The notes under the pieces: model-generated
The model's input: the letters and a program-made list of their open reading frames with translations, nothing else
Database searches by the model: none
Told to the model about the DNA's origin: nothing
From: Elymus sibiricus
Lineage: Eukaryota > Streptophyta > Magnoliopsida > Poales > Poaceae
DNA length: 64,000 bases
Direction: 5' to 3'
Assembly (NCBI GenBank): GCA_039707655.1
Contig: CM077665.1
Coordinates: forward strand, 295,529,705-295,593,704
Shown: piece after piece, positions 46,856 through 58,665 of the stretch
Numbering within the stretch: the stretch's first letter is position 1
How the letters are laid out: each line of letters opens with the position of its first letter
Position numbers and translations under genes: made by a program

Positions 46856-47900
46856 CTAACCCCGGCGACTTCCCTGGGTCCTTGGGACTGAGAGGACCCT
46901 GTCAGCAAGGGGGCCGACCTTCTTCGTGGCAGCAGAGGTGTCGGCGTCCGGCGGCAGCTTCTTGAAACCATCGGAGAGGTCGAGGTCCGGGTGGAAGAAG
47001 GCGAGGTTGCTCAGGACCAGGAAGAGAGCGTCGCGAGCCAGCTTCCGGGATTCATTGGCAAAGCAGGTGGCCCTGTCGTCCTCGTACATCTTCAACCCCT
47101 CGACCAGGCCTTCGAAGAAGAGTGTCAGCTTGATGCTTGGAACTTCGTGCTTGCCGACGGAGAAGGCCCAGCTCTTCATGTCCATACTTGCAATCTGAGC
47201 AGTGAGGCGCTCGGCGATGTCAATCATGCTCTTGATCCAGAGGTCGTGCTGCTGAATCTGGTTCTCCAGCTTGTCTTCTGCATCTTTTTGGAGGGTTTTC
47301 GCATTGGTCAGGTCTGTCATTAGCAGCTTCTCGCGGACACCGATAGATTAAATGTCTTTCTCCAAAGAGGCAAGCCTGGATTTCATGCTAGAGGTGGTGT
47401 CGGTTGCGGCGTCGAGATCTTGGCTCTTGGAGGAAAGCTGCGATTGCGCCTCTTCCAGAGTGGCTTTCGCTTCCCGCACTTCCTCCTTGAGGGCCTCGAT
47501 CTCCCTGCTGCTCCCGGCAAGGTCTTCCGTCAGCTTGCTTAGTTGGGTCGCGAGATTGATCTTGGCGGCAGATGCGGCAGCGAGCTCGTCGGCCACTTTC
47601 TTCAGTTGGGCCGAGGACTCCAGAGAGAGCGCGTCGAGAGTGGCCTTGTGGATGTCCTCTAGCTCTTTGGTGCGTTGCTGAACACGGGCCTCCAACTCCT
47701 CGTCCTTGCCATGGAGAATAGCTTCGAGAGCCCCTTCCCGGGAGGAGATGTTCGTCTCTCTGGTGTTCAGAAGCGCTTCGCACTCTACCAGTCGAGTCTC
47801 CCGGGTTGCAACGTCCTCCTTGGCCATGGCTAGCATCTCATACTGCCTCTTAAGAGAAAGGACTAGCTGGTTGTACCACTCTCGCAGCTCGTTTCCTTTG
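46856..47900 (-). pseudogene. Antisense coiled-coil ORF of the TGTCGGGG element
   Basis: The minus frame from about 47900 to 46856 runs opposite to the LTR and PBS orientation. It encodes NELREWYNQLVLSLKRQYEM followed by a long Glu/Ala/Leu-rich heptad region and a more globular C-terminal half (KLTLFFEGLVEG, FFHPDLDLSDGFKKLPPDAD). An in-frame TAA at 47348-47350 splits it. The first about 60 residues of the upstream open frame (48082-47901) come from a different repeat that starts at 47901. Extra antisense ORFs are known in Tat-lineage gypsy elements; this assignment is inferred from orientation and position. Confidence 0.6.
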
Positions 47901-50900
47901 TGTCTGGACCCCGATCCTAAGTCATATGAGTCCAGCTTGTAATATATCACATCACTTTGCGGCCTCACGCACGGTAATCCCCACGGCTGCCACCTTACCT
48001 TGGCCGGGACCGTTTGCGTCTTTTGGCTCACGTATATGATTATGTCGCTAGCAATCATACGCCAAAGAACCCGGGTCGACATGACTAGTCATAGAACCCA
48101 AGTGGCACTTCCGTACAGGAACAGGCATACGTAACCCAACAATGCAGGTGTCGGTCATCAGCGTGTGTAGACGACTCATAGCAAGCTACATGGACTCCAT
48201 TACACCGTGAGACATTTCTGTCATCAACTGCGTGTAGACGAGTCATATCAGGCTACATGGAATCCATTACACTGCGAGACATTTCCCCGTAGAGACAGAC
48301 ACAATAGCAAAGAAGGATACACGCCGGTCAATCAATGCGCCCGGAGCAGTAGCAAGCTACCATGGCTCGGTGGAAGCACAAAGAGGCATTTTCCCATAAA
48401 GAGGGCTACTAAAGGCACACAACTAGGTGTCGAATCCCACACATACCAATGCATTTCAAACATACACGCAATATGCACGATATGCGTAGATACAACATGG
48501 CATCACAACATAACTCTATGACTCAAGTTTCATTAATGACTCATAAGAGCCAACATAATGTGATATTACAAACAGGGGTCACATGACCCAACACTCAAGT
48601 CATACAAGCATCAAGCAGAAGCAAGACATGTCTGGGTACAGACATCTACTAAAAGTGGCTAGAGGAGCCTGAAAGCTACACCGACCCAACCAAAGGAACC
48701 AGACCTCTGTCTGGGATTCCCAAGCTAATCCGGTCAACATCGAACTTCACGTCATAAGAATCACTAATGAGACTGACGTCTCCTCTGCAAAAACATAAAT
48801 TAAGCAACCGTGAGTACAAAGGTACTCAGCAAGACTTACATTAGAACTATCTACATATGCATCAGTATCAATGAAGGGGGTGGTGGAGTTTATTGCAGCA
48901 AGCCAGCTTTGACTCTTGGCTAACATGTACTATGACTATGAGTACTTTCTTTGAGGTGGGATAGCGCACACGAGTCCACATATTCACCAAATCAATACAC
49001 CACTATGGATCCACTCCCGTCTCCCTACGAGAAGGCCATCCATAGCACTCACGCTTATCTTGCGCATTTTAAAGTATCCATGTCAAATTGTCTATGAACC
49101 ACATAAGTTCTCCAAGTAGTCCATATCCGAGGATGCGGCTATTCGAACAGATAGAAAACCCTGCAGGGGTGTACTTCGTCACACATGCTCCCGCCACTTA
49201 TCGCCATGTGCACGTAAAAAGGCACCTCGGCAACCTTCAAGCCGAAACCCAGCGAGGGAGTCGGCCACGACCGTCAATCACACAAGACCCTAGTCCAGGT
49301 TTATCGCCTATTTGAGACTGAACCCGCAAGGAAGTCCGGCCGAAGTTTCCTCTACGGCCTCAAACGATGTGCGCAGGGTTCCCAAGCCCACCATTCGGGT
49401 GACCCTTGGTACACCGTGCCACTGTGCATCTACCGCATCAAATCCCACCCCGTCGGGCAGCGCTAAGCACGGCTGCCTGCACTTTTCCTACAAACACCAG
49501 AAACTAGTTGCAACTCCTGGACAGAGATCTAGGCGATTAATAAGTCGAGCGGGGTCATATTTCAGGGCCCAACGTGTGGTAGTAACTGTCTTGGATCACA
49601 TACACAGAACTCGGTTCGTAAGGACGGTCCCAATGAGACAACCCGCCATGTACTCCTACATGGCCTCTCATCGCTACCTTTACCAAATCGTGTTCACACA
49701 CTTAGCTCTCACACAGTAGGACATGAACACATCCATTCCGATTCATCACCCAGATGGATCATACCCGACATGACTCTAAGCATAGCAGGCACAGTAAGCA
49801 AGCATGGATGAGTAAGCACAACAAGGCTCAAGCAGTTGCTACTCATGCTAAGTGGTTTCAACTATTTACTGTGGCAAAGACAGGTCATGCAAAGGAATGG
49901 GTTCAACTACCGAGAACATGTAACAGTTCAATCGTCATTGTCCTAATGCAATATAAGAGAGCAGGAGCGAGAGAGTAGGATATTATCGGGGTGCTCAAGG
50001 GGGTTTGCTTGCCTGACAGTTCTGAAGATATTACTTCTCTTCATTAGTGTCAACGATCACAACGTCGGAACCATCATCTACCGAGAAGGAACAACACCGA
50101 CAAAACAAGAAAAGAACACATTCAATGCAATGCAACAAACATGATGTATGACATGGCATGTTAAGGTACTGAATTGACCTAGAGAAACAATTATCGAAGT
50201 TAATTGAAGTGGAATTCAAACAGGTTTGAATTCCAACTCCAAATGGTATTTCATACATTGTCCTAATCATAAAATGTCCTAGTTGGTGATGTTAACTTGC
50301 TCAAACATGCATGATCTTGGCATAAACAGATTCATTGGATTTTTCTGATCATTTTTCATATATAAATTATTTTCATCTGACTTACAGATTATTTTCTATG
50401 ATTTTTAGAAGTTTTAAACATTTTCTAAAATAAATAAATTATTTATGATTTATTTTAATTCCAGAAGTATATATTGTGTCAGCATTACCTAAGGGTGAGG
50501 TCATCAGGTCAACAAGGCTGACCAGGGTCAAACCTGACTAGCAGGGCCCACACGTCAGTGTAACAGGGTCAGCTATTGAGGTTGACCGGTGGGGCCCGGT
50601 CAACTGCTGACTCAGCAGTCAACAGGGGACCAGTCAGTCACTGACCGGTGGGTCCAGTCAACCACCACATGGCCAGGTCAAACTGACCAGTGGGGCCACC
50701 GGATTTAAGTTAACCGAATAGTTTTCTGTTAAACCTGGGTTAATTAGCAGTGGGGGACCCACTTATCGGTGACCTAAAGGGTCATTGGGTTAATGCTAAT
50801 GACGTCCACGTCAGCGCCATCGGGGTTGGTCGCCGGCGACCCAGATCCGCGGCGGTGTCTCGCCGGAGATGTTCGGGATTGCTCTACAGGCCATGGTTTT

Positions 50901-51132
50901 GGGCGTGCTTAGGCGCTATGGAAAGCTGGGGATGGACCGCGTCCATTGGTGGCCGCTAGGTGGCCGAAGGTGGTCCGCAGCGATGGCGGCGTCGACAAAG
51001 GCGGTGACCGGAGTTTGGGACTCGACGGTTTCGGCATTGCGGTGCACGACAGGGAGAAAGGCTAGCACCAATCGAACCTACGCACGCACACAAGCCCAAC
51101 GGGCACGCGCACGGGACCCTAAGGTCACCCGA
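47901..51132. mobile_element. Unresolved repeat DNA, probably a long LTR
   Basis: Starts abruptly at TGTCTGGACCCCG, inside the antisense ORF, and continues for about 3.2 kb without coding capacity. The sequence type is familiar from Triticeae repeats. It has an internal 68 bp direct duplication (48165 and 48233) and, at 50490-50760, many GGTCAAC/GTTGACC motifs. I could not find a matching end or target duplication, so class and orientation are open. Confidence 0.4.
48165..48300 (+). repeat. 68 bp direct duplication
   Basis: GTGTAGACGA(C/G)TCATA begins at 48165 and 48233, and both units continue through ACATGGA(C/A)TCCATTACAC to AGACATTTC, with a few differences. Confidence 0.85.
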
Positions 51133-51152
51133 GTGAAAGCACATTTGCTCCC

Positions 51153-53231
51153 TTGGTGGTTTTGGTAATTAATAACAACATATATATCATTGAACTAATG
51201 TTTCCACTAAGTATATTTCAGGAAAAGATCAATGATAGGTTGGCAAAAGGATTGTGGAGAAACCCCAAGATGCAAGGAAATGGATTGGCAAAGCTTCAAG
51301 CAAGAGGACTCTACATTTCTCTTGAGAATGCAAAAGAGAATTGGGACACTTTGGTTGATATGCATGAAGGTACCGAATCCGTGAGAGAATCCAAGTTGGA
51401 CGTTCTTCAAAGTCAGCTTGACAAGTTCAAGATGAAGGATGGTGAAGGAGTCGCAGAGATGTACTCTAGGCTAGCTCTCATCAAAAATGAGATTGCCGGC
51501 TTAGGAAGCGAAGAAATGACCGACAAATTCATCATCAAGAAGATACTTCGAGCTTTGGATGAGAGATACGACACCGTGTGCACATTGATCCAAATGATGC
51601 CAAACTACAAAGATCTCAAGCCTACGGAAGTCATTGGAAGGATTGTTGCTCATGAGATGACACTCAAGGACAAAGAAGAGCTTCACAACAAGTCTAGCGG
51701 TGCTTACAAAGCCACAAGTGATGCTCCCGCAACTTCAAGCGACAACCTTGTCACCAATGAAGAGATAAGCCTCATGGTCAAGAAATTCAACAAGTTCTAC
51801 AAGAATAGAGGCAAAGAACGAAGCTCCAACTCAAGATATGAAGAGAAGCGTTCGTCAAGTCATGACCGAAACTGCTACAATTGTGGGAAGCCCGGACACT
51901 ACTCCAATGAGTGCACGGCTCCCTACAAACGAAGAGAAGAGTCACCTAGAAGACGAAGCTCAAGGAATGAATCACCTCAAAGAGAGAGAAGGAGTAGAGA
52001 TAATCGTTATGAACGAAGACCCTCAAGGAGAAGTAGGGACTCAGAGAAGAAGGACAAGTACACCAAGAACTACTCAAGAAGAAGACATCAAGCTCATATT
52101 GGTGAATGGGTTTCCGGCTCCGAATCCGACAACAATTTCGAGAGAAGCTATCACTCCAACTCCGACTATAGTCAAGATGAAGGTGTTGCCGGAATTGCAC
52201 TAGTGACTACCAACTCCTATGATCTATTTGATTCACCAAATGAAGGGAGTGGAGGTTGCTTCATGGCTAAAGGCCCCAAGGTATCACACCCCGAGTATCT
52301 TGATTTCAATAGTGATGAAGATGATTTACTTGGTGATGATGATGACTTGCTCTTTGATAAAACTAGTGATCCTAGTCAAAATGAACTTGATAATTTTCAT
52401 GCTAGTCAAGATAAGTCGGTTGATGATGATAAGATGAAAATAGAACAACTAACTATAGAATTAAACACTCTTAAGTTAGCCCATGAATCTACTCTAGAAG
52501 ATCATAGAGAGCTTGTAAGGACTCATGAGATGCTAAGCTTCGAGAAGCTCACCTTGGACCAAGAACATGAGTTTCTTAAAGCTATCAATGACGATCTCCG
52601 AAACAAGACTTCATCTTATCTAGCCAAATGATTACTCTTGTCTACATTCATGCCACAAGTTAAACCTAGACAAACTAATAACAAAGGCAAGAAAGGTTCT
52701 TCATCTAGTAGCAACAATAAAAATGCTAAATCTAATGATGTTGCTTCTAGTAGTTCTATTGATTCCACTAATGATGATTCTCTTAGCCAAGTTACACTTG
52801 AGCAAGAAAACAATTTATTGAAAGGAATTATAGAGAAAGGTATCAACAAGAGTCTATCCGGGTGTAAGCAATTTGAGGAGATTGTACGCAAGCACGGAGG
52901 ATACCGGAAGAACCATGGAATTGGCTACTTCAACGCAAATGGAGTTGAATGGAAAGAAGGTCAATACCCCAAGCCCAAGTTTGTTCCTCAAAGGGGGAAG
53001 TATGAACATACACTTCCCAAGGGAACAAACACTCAAGATGACCTTCCATCACAAGACCACAAGCTCAAGGGAAAGGACAAGCTTCAAGAGGACATTGACT
53101 CATATGAAGATGAATCCCAAGCTTTGGTGGAGTGGGTTCCCAAGGCTACTTCAAGCTCAACTTCTACAAGTGCCACTTCAACACCAAGGATCCCCATCAA
53201 GTTGATGTGGGTCCCTAAGAAGAAGAACTAG
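51153..53231 (+). pseudogene. Gag-like protein (UBN2 and CCHC knuckle) fused to LTR-derived start
   Basis: One frame of 693 codons with a single in-frame TGA at 52629-52631. Codons 1 to about 58 come from LTR sequence. From NAKENWDTLVDMHEG on it is a copia-type gag (UBN2) region, through SRLALIKNEIAGLGSEEMTD and ILRALDERYDTVCTLI. A CCHC knuckle CYNCGKPGHYSNEC lies near residues 239-252, then an Arg/Ser-rich part, an acidic Asp-rich part near 400 and a coiled-coil-like segment. After the stop it continues with Ser/Asn-rich sequence and ends KLMWVPKKKN, as in the linker before protease in SIRE-type elements. No pol follows. Confidence 0.75.
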
Positions 53232-54934
53232 AGAAGTTCTTGAGGGGTGACTCCGCCAATGAAATTCACTCACATTCATTATTGGCAAGAACTAGTTGCA
53301 ATCAACGTCAACATCATGCAATAGTTCAAGGAGTCACACATTCCCTCAAAGGTAAGCAAGGGACAAGGTAATCAACAAATCCATGGACATCATCATGTAT
53401 GCTTTGCACTCCATGTCCATAGATATCCTTGTATTTGTCTCTTGTGTGTTGGGACTAACCCATGTAGGTGAGAAGAGTAAGGAAACAACAAGGATGCTCC
53501 CAACTCTTGGTGATCTTCATCAACCTTGAGCATCGACCACTACATCACCCACATGAAGTCTTCTACGACAAAACCCAAGGTTAGTTTATCCCTCCAATGG
53601 GGGGATGTCACATCAAGGGGGAGCTTTACTCTAAGACTTGAGTTAAAGCATCTCTTAGAATGTGACAACATTAAATGCTTTATGTAAAAGTGGTAACCCC
53701 ACTTGTGCTTAAACGATGAGTATGACCTATGATCAAGTATTCTTACTTGGCTCCTAAGTCAATATACTCATATATAGATGACTCCGTCATCGCTAAAATG
53801 CTTGATAGATGCTAGTATGTATGTGCATGTTTGCCATGAGTTCATTTGACATCTTATTGTGTGAGCATGTTGGTCTGCATTTCTTTAATCATTCGAGGAC
53901 ATCCAATTGTTGCTATTTGGCTTTTGATTTTTTTTCTTTTGCCAATTGGATGGACAAGAATGCCTAGGACCACTCTCTAGCTATCTATGCTTTCTCGTCT
54001 CATATTCCATTCTTGCTGCATCACAAAATTTGAACAAGGACTTTTTGATCTCTTTGTGTGAGGAGCACTCGGAGTTCCGTATCGACAAAGGATTAACCAT
54101 TAAAACCTCCCAAGTGCATCTCGGTGGAACCAATACCAAAATCTCGGTCTCACCGAATGCCTAGGGTTGATCTGGTTTTCAATCTCGGTAACACCGATTC
54201 CTTATTCTCGGTTACACCGAGTTTCCCTGTCAACTGACAGTTGAGAAACTCGGTGGCACCGACAATTTCGAACCGGTGTCACCGACAGCAAAGGGTATAT
54301 TACCTGGCGGACCCGACTTTTGAAATTCAACCGCAAAAGTCTATTTCCTCCAACCCTAAGCTACCTCTCCGGACCCCTTGGTCGTCGCCTTTGCCTCCCC
54401 GTGCGCCTCCGCTATTGGGAATCGCCGCCGCCGACAGAATCTTCACCGTCGTCGTCGCCTTAGCGGATCCTTCACCGAGTTAGGGTATGGATCCGGCCCT
54501 CTTTGCGCTCCCCTTCCGATTCATGCGCATTAAAGTAACTTTTATCGATAATCCACTAATTGCAATCCTCTCAATCCTCTAGAAATCACATTAGCTTAGC
54601 GAACGAAAGATTTTTAGGTCTAGCCGTCCGCAAAACTGAATCTCAGTGATACCGAGTCAGAAAAATCGGCTCTACCGATTTTGTTTTGGACTACTGAGGA
54701 CAGTCTCGGTGAAACCGAGTGGGAATTTTCGGTACGACCGAAATTGCTGCCAAGTTTCTGTAAAGAGTTCTGTGCGTCTCGGTGGTACCGAAACTTTTGA
54801 CTCGGTGACACCGAAATCCCTTTTTGCTGAAAGCTATATCTAAGAATTTCTTTGTCCAAACCTTTGAAAAATCTCTGCATTTTTTGATGACTCAACCCTT
54901 CCACTCTTCTATACTCTATTTCACAGGGTCAGAT
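53232..54934 (+). other. Non-coding gap with CGGT-NNN-ACCG palindromes
   Basis: The first 850 bases hold no ORF of note. From 54140 to 54820 there are at least nine perfect CGGT-NNN-ACCG palindromes with differing spacers (CTC, AAC, TAC, GGC, GTC, GAA, ACG, GGT, GAC), mostly as TCGGTNNNACCGA. They lie just upstream of the next ORF, and the same motif cluster type is found in LTR U3 regions elsewhere in the window. Confidence 0.75.
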
Positions 54935-57034
54935 ATGTCAGGTTCAGATGATAGCCAGAATGATTTCAGAGAGCAAAATGTTGACATGAGCTCAGGCACT
55001 AGTCCTGAAGGGAGCTATGATGATGTTCCTAGCTCACCTGATCTGCACAAGGCTGCAACTAGGGCAAGAAGGAAGCTCAACTCAGATGAGGAAGATGAAG
55101 ACTTTATTCCTGAGGAGCTGTCCAAGAAAGATGATACAGCCAAGAACACTGCTGCTGCCTCTTCATCCAAGAAGAAGAAGGCGATAAGGAAAGAGTATGC
55201 TAGCTCAGGGACAGTGAGAGCACCAGAGGGTGCTAGGGCAACAATGTCTGTTGAGCGCTCCAAGAAGTCCATGCCTAAGAAGGCAGGAGAGAAGAAGAAG
55301 AGCAAGAAGAGGATCATACATGTTGTGGGCAGGCCTACCTCAATGTATGAGGACCCAACAGAGGCTGCTACTGAAGAAGAGGAGGAAGAGCCAGCTGCAA
55401 AGGCCCCTCCTAAGAAGAAGAAGAAGCTCATGGCTGATGCTATGCCTAAGGATACCTCATCCAAAGGCACCAAGACTGCCCCCAAGAAGGCTGCTGCAGA
55501 TAAACCCAAGAGGTTCTCTAGAGAGATCCCAGCTTCTTCCAAGAACAAGACTTCTACTTTTAGGGAAGCTGAGGATGATGCTATGTCAGCTTTGATGAAA
55601 CTAAGACCACACCTTCCAGAGCACAATGCCAGCCACTTGCTTGCTGAGGACATGAAGAAAAGGAAGGACTCAGGTTTGAGAGAATGGAGAGCTGTTGGTC
55701 CATATTCATAGAGGAGGAAGACTGCTGTGGACTATAGGTTCTATAGAAAAGAACAACAAGACTTCTATGAAACAATTTTGCTTGACAAGAGCCCTGCTGT
55801 GAGTGATATGAGGTTTGTGGACTGGAAGTACATCAAGGACAATGAGGATTACTTCCCAAGTGTGCAAGACAACTTTCATTGCATTGGACTTGATGAGTTT
55901 GTTGGTAAGGAGTTCACTGCTTGGAACGATGAAATGATCATGCAATTCTACTCCACTGCTCATTTCTATGGAGATGGTAGAATTGTATGGATGACTGAAG
56001 GTGCAAGATATGAATCCACAGTTGAGGAGTGGGCTGCCATCTTAGGAGTCCCAGAAGTGGAAGATGGTGACATTAATGTGTACAATGAGCCCAAGGCAAG
56101 CCACAATGCCATGAAGAACATGTACAATGAGATTCCTGCTGCACATGTGAAGTCTCACAAGCTAGGATCCATTTACTTCCTCCAGGCCGGTCTATGCATT
56201 ATCAACACTATATTGAGGCATACCCTGATGCCTAAGTCTGGAGATGAGAAGATGATAAGAGGATATTCCATCAACATGCTGCTCCATCTAGATCAACATA
56301 CGAGATTCAGAGTGATGGATCTGATAGTGGAGACTGTGAAGAGGGTTGCTGCTGATCAGAAGCGTTCATGTTGCTATGCACCCTATATCCAGATGCTTAT
56401 CAACTCTAAGTTGGAGAAGCACATTTTTGCACTTGACCGACCACATGTGCCACTATGGCCAGAGCTAGAAGACAACGTTGTGGTGATGGACCCAGATCAT
56501 CCCACTTCAGCTACAGCATAGGCACATGCAGAGGCTGCCAGAGACTCCAGTTCTCAGGTGCCCAGGTCTAGGAGTGAGCAGATGGATCTCCTACTTAGCT
56601 CCGTGCTCAGCATGCAGAAGGACATCAGCGAGATATTGAAGAACCAGGCGAGCCTCTCGAGGATTGTTGACAACAAATTTCATATTCTCAACAACAAGGT
56701 GGATGAGCTCACAGTGACTGTGAATGAGCTCAAGAAGGAAGTTGACGCAGTGCCTAGCCCTCACTCTACAAATGATGATGATGATGAGGATCGTGCACCT
56801 CTCAGGCCAAGCACTCAGTTCACTACTCAGGCTAGATCAGCTACAGTGCCAGTTCCAGAGTTGCGACCTTCTTCATCAGCACCTGCTACAGCTTCTTCAG
56901 CTCCATCAGCTCCTCCAGTTCCTCCAGTTGCTACCCCGACTCCGTCCATGACGTCTGCAGACATCTTTGCTGATGCCGTTCTCTCGACTCCTTCATCAGC
57001 TACTGGAGGAGATCATCCCCAGAAGAACGATTAG
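54935..57034 (+). pseudogene. Putative plant transposon domain protein (Transposase_32-like), two nonsense codons
   Basis: One frame of about 700 codons starting MSGSDDSQ, with in-frame TAG at 55709-55711 and 56519-56521. The N-terminal 260 residues are charged and rich in Lys/Glu/Ala with runs such as KKKKK that could be nuclear localisation signals. From RFYRKEQQDFYETILL (about residue 267) through VDWKYIKDNEDYF, WNDEMIMQFYSTAHF and WMTEGARYESTVEEWAAILG it resembles the plant domain known as putative plant transposon protein. The C-terminus has a heptad region (LNNKVDELTVTVNELKKEVD) and a Pro/Ser/Ala-rich tail. It occupies the env-like position of SIRE-type elements. Function unknown. Confidence 0.7.
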
Positions 57035-57406
57035 TTATATACCTTTGAACTTTTTGGTAACTTGTTGCCAAAGGGGGAGAAGATGTATATAGATCTTTAG
57101 GCTTCGAGAGAGAGAGCGTTGCTTTTTATCGCTTTTCAAAAAAACATTGATATCTTTTGGTTGATTTGCTTGTGTTAAACTTTGTTGGTGTTTTGATCAT
57201 ACACTTGATGTGTATTGCTACTATTTCCTATCCTTGTGATGCTTATGAGATGATCATTCACCTTTGCTTGATTGTGTTGTGCTATGATATTCATTCTTAT
57301 TATTCTCGCACACCACCAAGTTGTATGTGACATGAAAGAGTGCCCCAAGTACCTAATCGATTGTGCATTTGCATTCAAATGCAAATTCAAAATAATGCAC
57401 AAATTT
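57035..57406 (+). other. 3' untranslated part of the element up to the CACTA insertion
   Basis: Contains the purine tract near 57069 and AT-rich DNA; no gene. Ends TTT at the CACTA border. Confidence 0.6.
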
Positions 57407-57424
57407 CACTACTGGAATCAGGGA

Positions 57425-57785
57425 CTTTGCCATCTGCCAGCTCTTTGCCGTCTGCTGGCAGATGGCAAAGAGGATATTTGTCGTCTGCTTTTATAAAGCA
57501 GATGGCAAAGAACATGCTGATGGCAAAGAGTTCTTTGCCGTCTGCCAGCAGACGGCAAAGAACAAAGTGGGCCCCACTTGGTACTGCACTTGCCAGGTCA
57601 CACGGGCCACTTCTTTGCCGTCTGCTGGCAGACAGCAAAGAACTCTTTGCCGTCTGCCAGCAGACGGCAAAGAGGTGAGGGGGGCCCCACAGTGTAACGG
57701 CGGGGACGGGCTAACGGCCCCCCTCTTTGCCGTCTGCTGGCAGACGGCAAAGAACTTTTCCGTCTGCCAGCAGACGGCAAAGAGG
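57425..57785. repeat. CACTA subterminal palindromes CTTTGCCGTCTGC...
   Basis: Six hairpin units of about 28 bases, each CTTTGCCGTCTGC joined by two or three bases to GCAGACGGCAAAG, with small changes, spread over 360 bases. Two are perfect or nearly so (57529-57560, 57645-57675). Subterminal repeats are binding sites for the CACTA TNPA-type protein in known elements. Confidence 0.88.
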
Positions 57786-57799
57786 GGGCTTAATTTTCG

Positions 57800-58160
57800 C
57801 CATCCCCCCGCGCCTCCCGCCTCTCTCTCTTTCTCTCACCTCTCTCTCTCTCACACCCGCGCCCGTTCCCCTCTCTCACCGCCGCCGCCGCCGCCGCCCC
57901 CTCCCCGCCCTCTCGCCGCCCCCTCCCCGCCCTCTCGCCGCCGCCCCTTCCCCCCCCTCTCTCACCGCCGCCGCCGCCCCCTCCCCGCCCTCCACCACCG
58001 CCTGCCCCCCTCCCCGTGGCGCACCTCCACCACCGCGGCGCCGCCCCCTCCTCACGGCCCTCCTGCCGCCGCCGCCCCCTCCCCGGCGGCCTCCTCTCCT
58101 CGCCGCTGGCCTCCTCTCCTCGCCGCCGGCCGCCCTGCCCCCTGCCTCTCTCTGGTAAGC
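57800..58160. repeat. CT- and CCG-rich low-complexity tract
   Basis: TCTCTC runs give way to GCCGCCGCC/CCCCTCCCCGCC repeats. Open in several frames without stop codons purely because of composition. A GGTAAGC near 58152 could be a splice donor after a GC-rich leader, but this is not provable here. Confidence 0.8.
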
Positions 58161-58264
58161 TTCCCCTGCCCCCCTTTTAATTTTTTTTTGTTTTTCTAAT
58201 TAGATTTTTAGTTTTCTGTTTTTAGATGTTTTGCAAATAGTTGTTTAGGTGTTTGGGTAAATAG

Positions 58265-58665
58265 GAAAAAATATTTAGACATTTAGGTAGAAAAAAAACC
58301 TAGAAGAAAAAAAAGAAGAAAAGAAGATGAAAAAAAAGGAAAAATAAAAAAGAAAAAGAACAAAAAATAATAATAAGAAGAAGAAACAGAAGAAGAGGAG
58401 GAGGAGAAGAAAAAAGAAGAAGAAGAAGAAGAAAAAAAGAGGAGAGGAGGAGAAGAAGAAGAGGAAAAAAGGAAAGGAAGAAGAAGAAGAGGAGGAGGAG
58501 GAGAAGAAAAAAGAAGAAGAGGAAGAAGAAGAAGAAAAAAGAGGAGAGGAGGAGAAGAAGAAGAGGAAAAAGGAAAGGAGGAAGAAGAAGAAGAAGAAGG
58601 AAAAAAAAGGAAGAAAAGGAAGAAAAGAAAGAAGAGGAAGAAGAAGAAAAGAAAAAAAGAGAAAA
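58265..58665. repeat. Purine tract of GAA/GAGGA repeats
   Basis: About 400 bases almost without pyrimidines on the plus strand, made of AAGAAG and GAGGAGGAG units, with a near-duplicate of about 100 bases (58390-58465 against 58490-58565). Confidence 0.9.

Larger units (their letters stand above)
51133..57406 (+). mobile_element. Polymerase-less LTR retroelement, interrupted by a CACTA transposon
   Basis: Begins with an LTR start TGAAAGCACATTTGCTCCC, followed by a gag-type frame (to 53231), a non-coding gap, a second long frame with a putative plant transposon domain (54935-57034), and a possible polypurine tract AAAGGGGGAGAAGATG near 57069. No protease, integrase, RT or RNase H is present. 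The 5' LTR is cut short after about 195 bases by a deletion into gag. The 3' part is interrupted at 57407 by CACTA DNA, so its 3' LTR is not seen. Its layout (gag and a 3' extra ORF) resembles SIRE-type copia elements without pol. Confidence 0.6.

Noticed and set aside
55015..55653. Minus-strand frame of 212 codons
   Set aside because: Shadow of the Lys/Glu/Ser-rich plus-strand ORF.
57462..58199. Open frame of 245 codons over the CACTA end
   Set aside because: It spans subterminal hairpins and CCG-rich low-complexity DNA; composition alone keeps it open.
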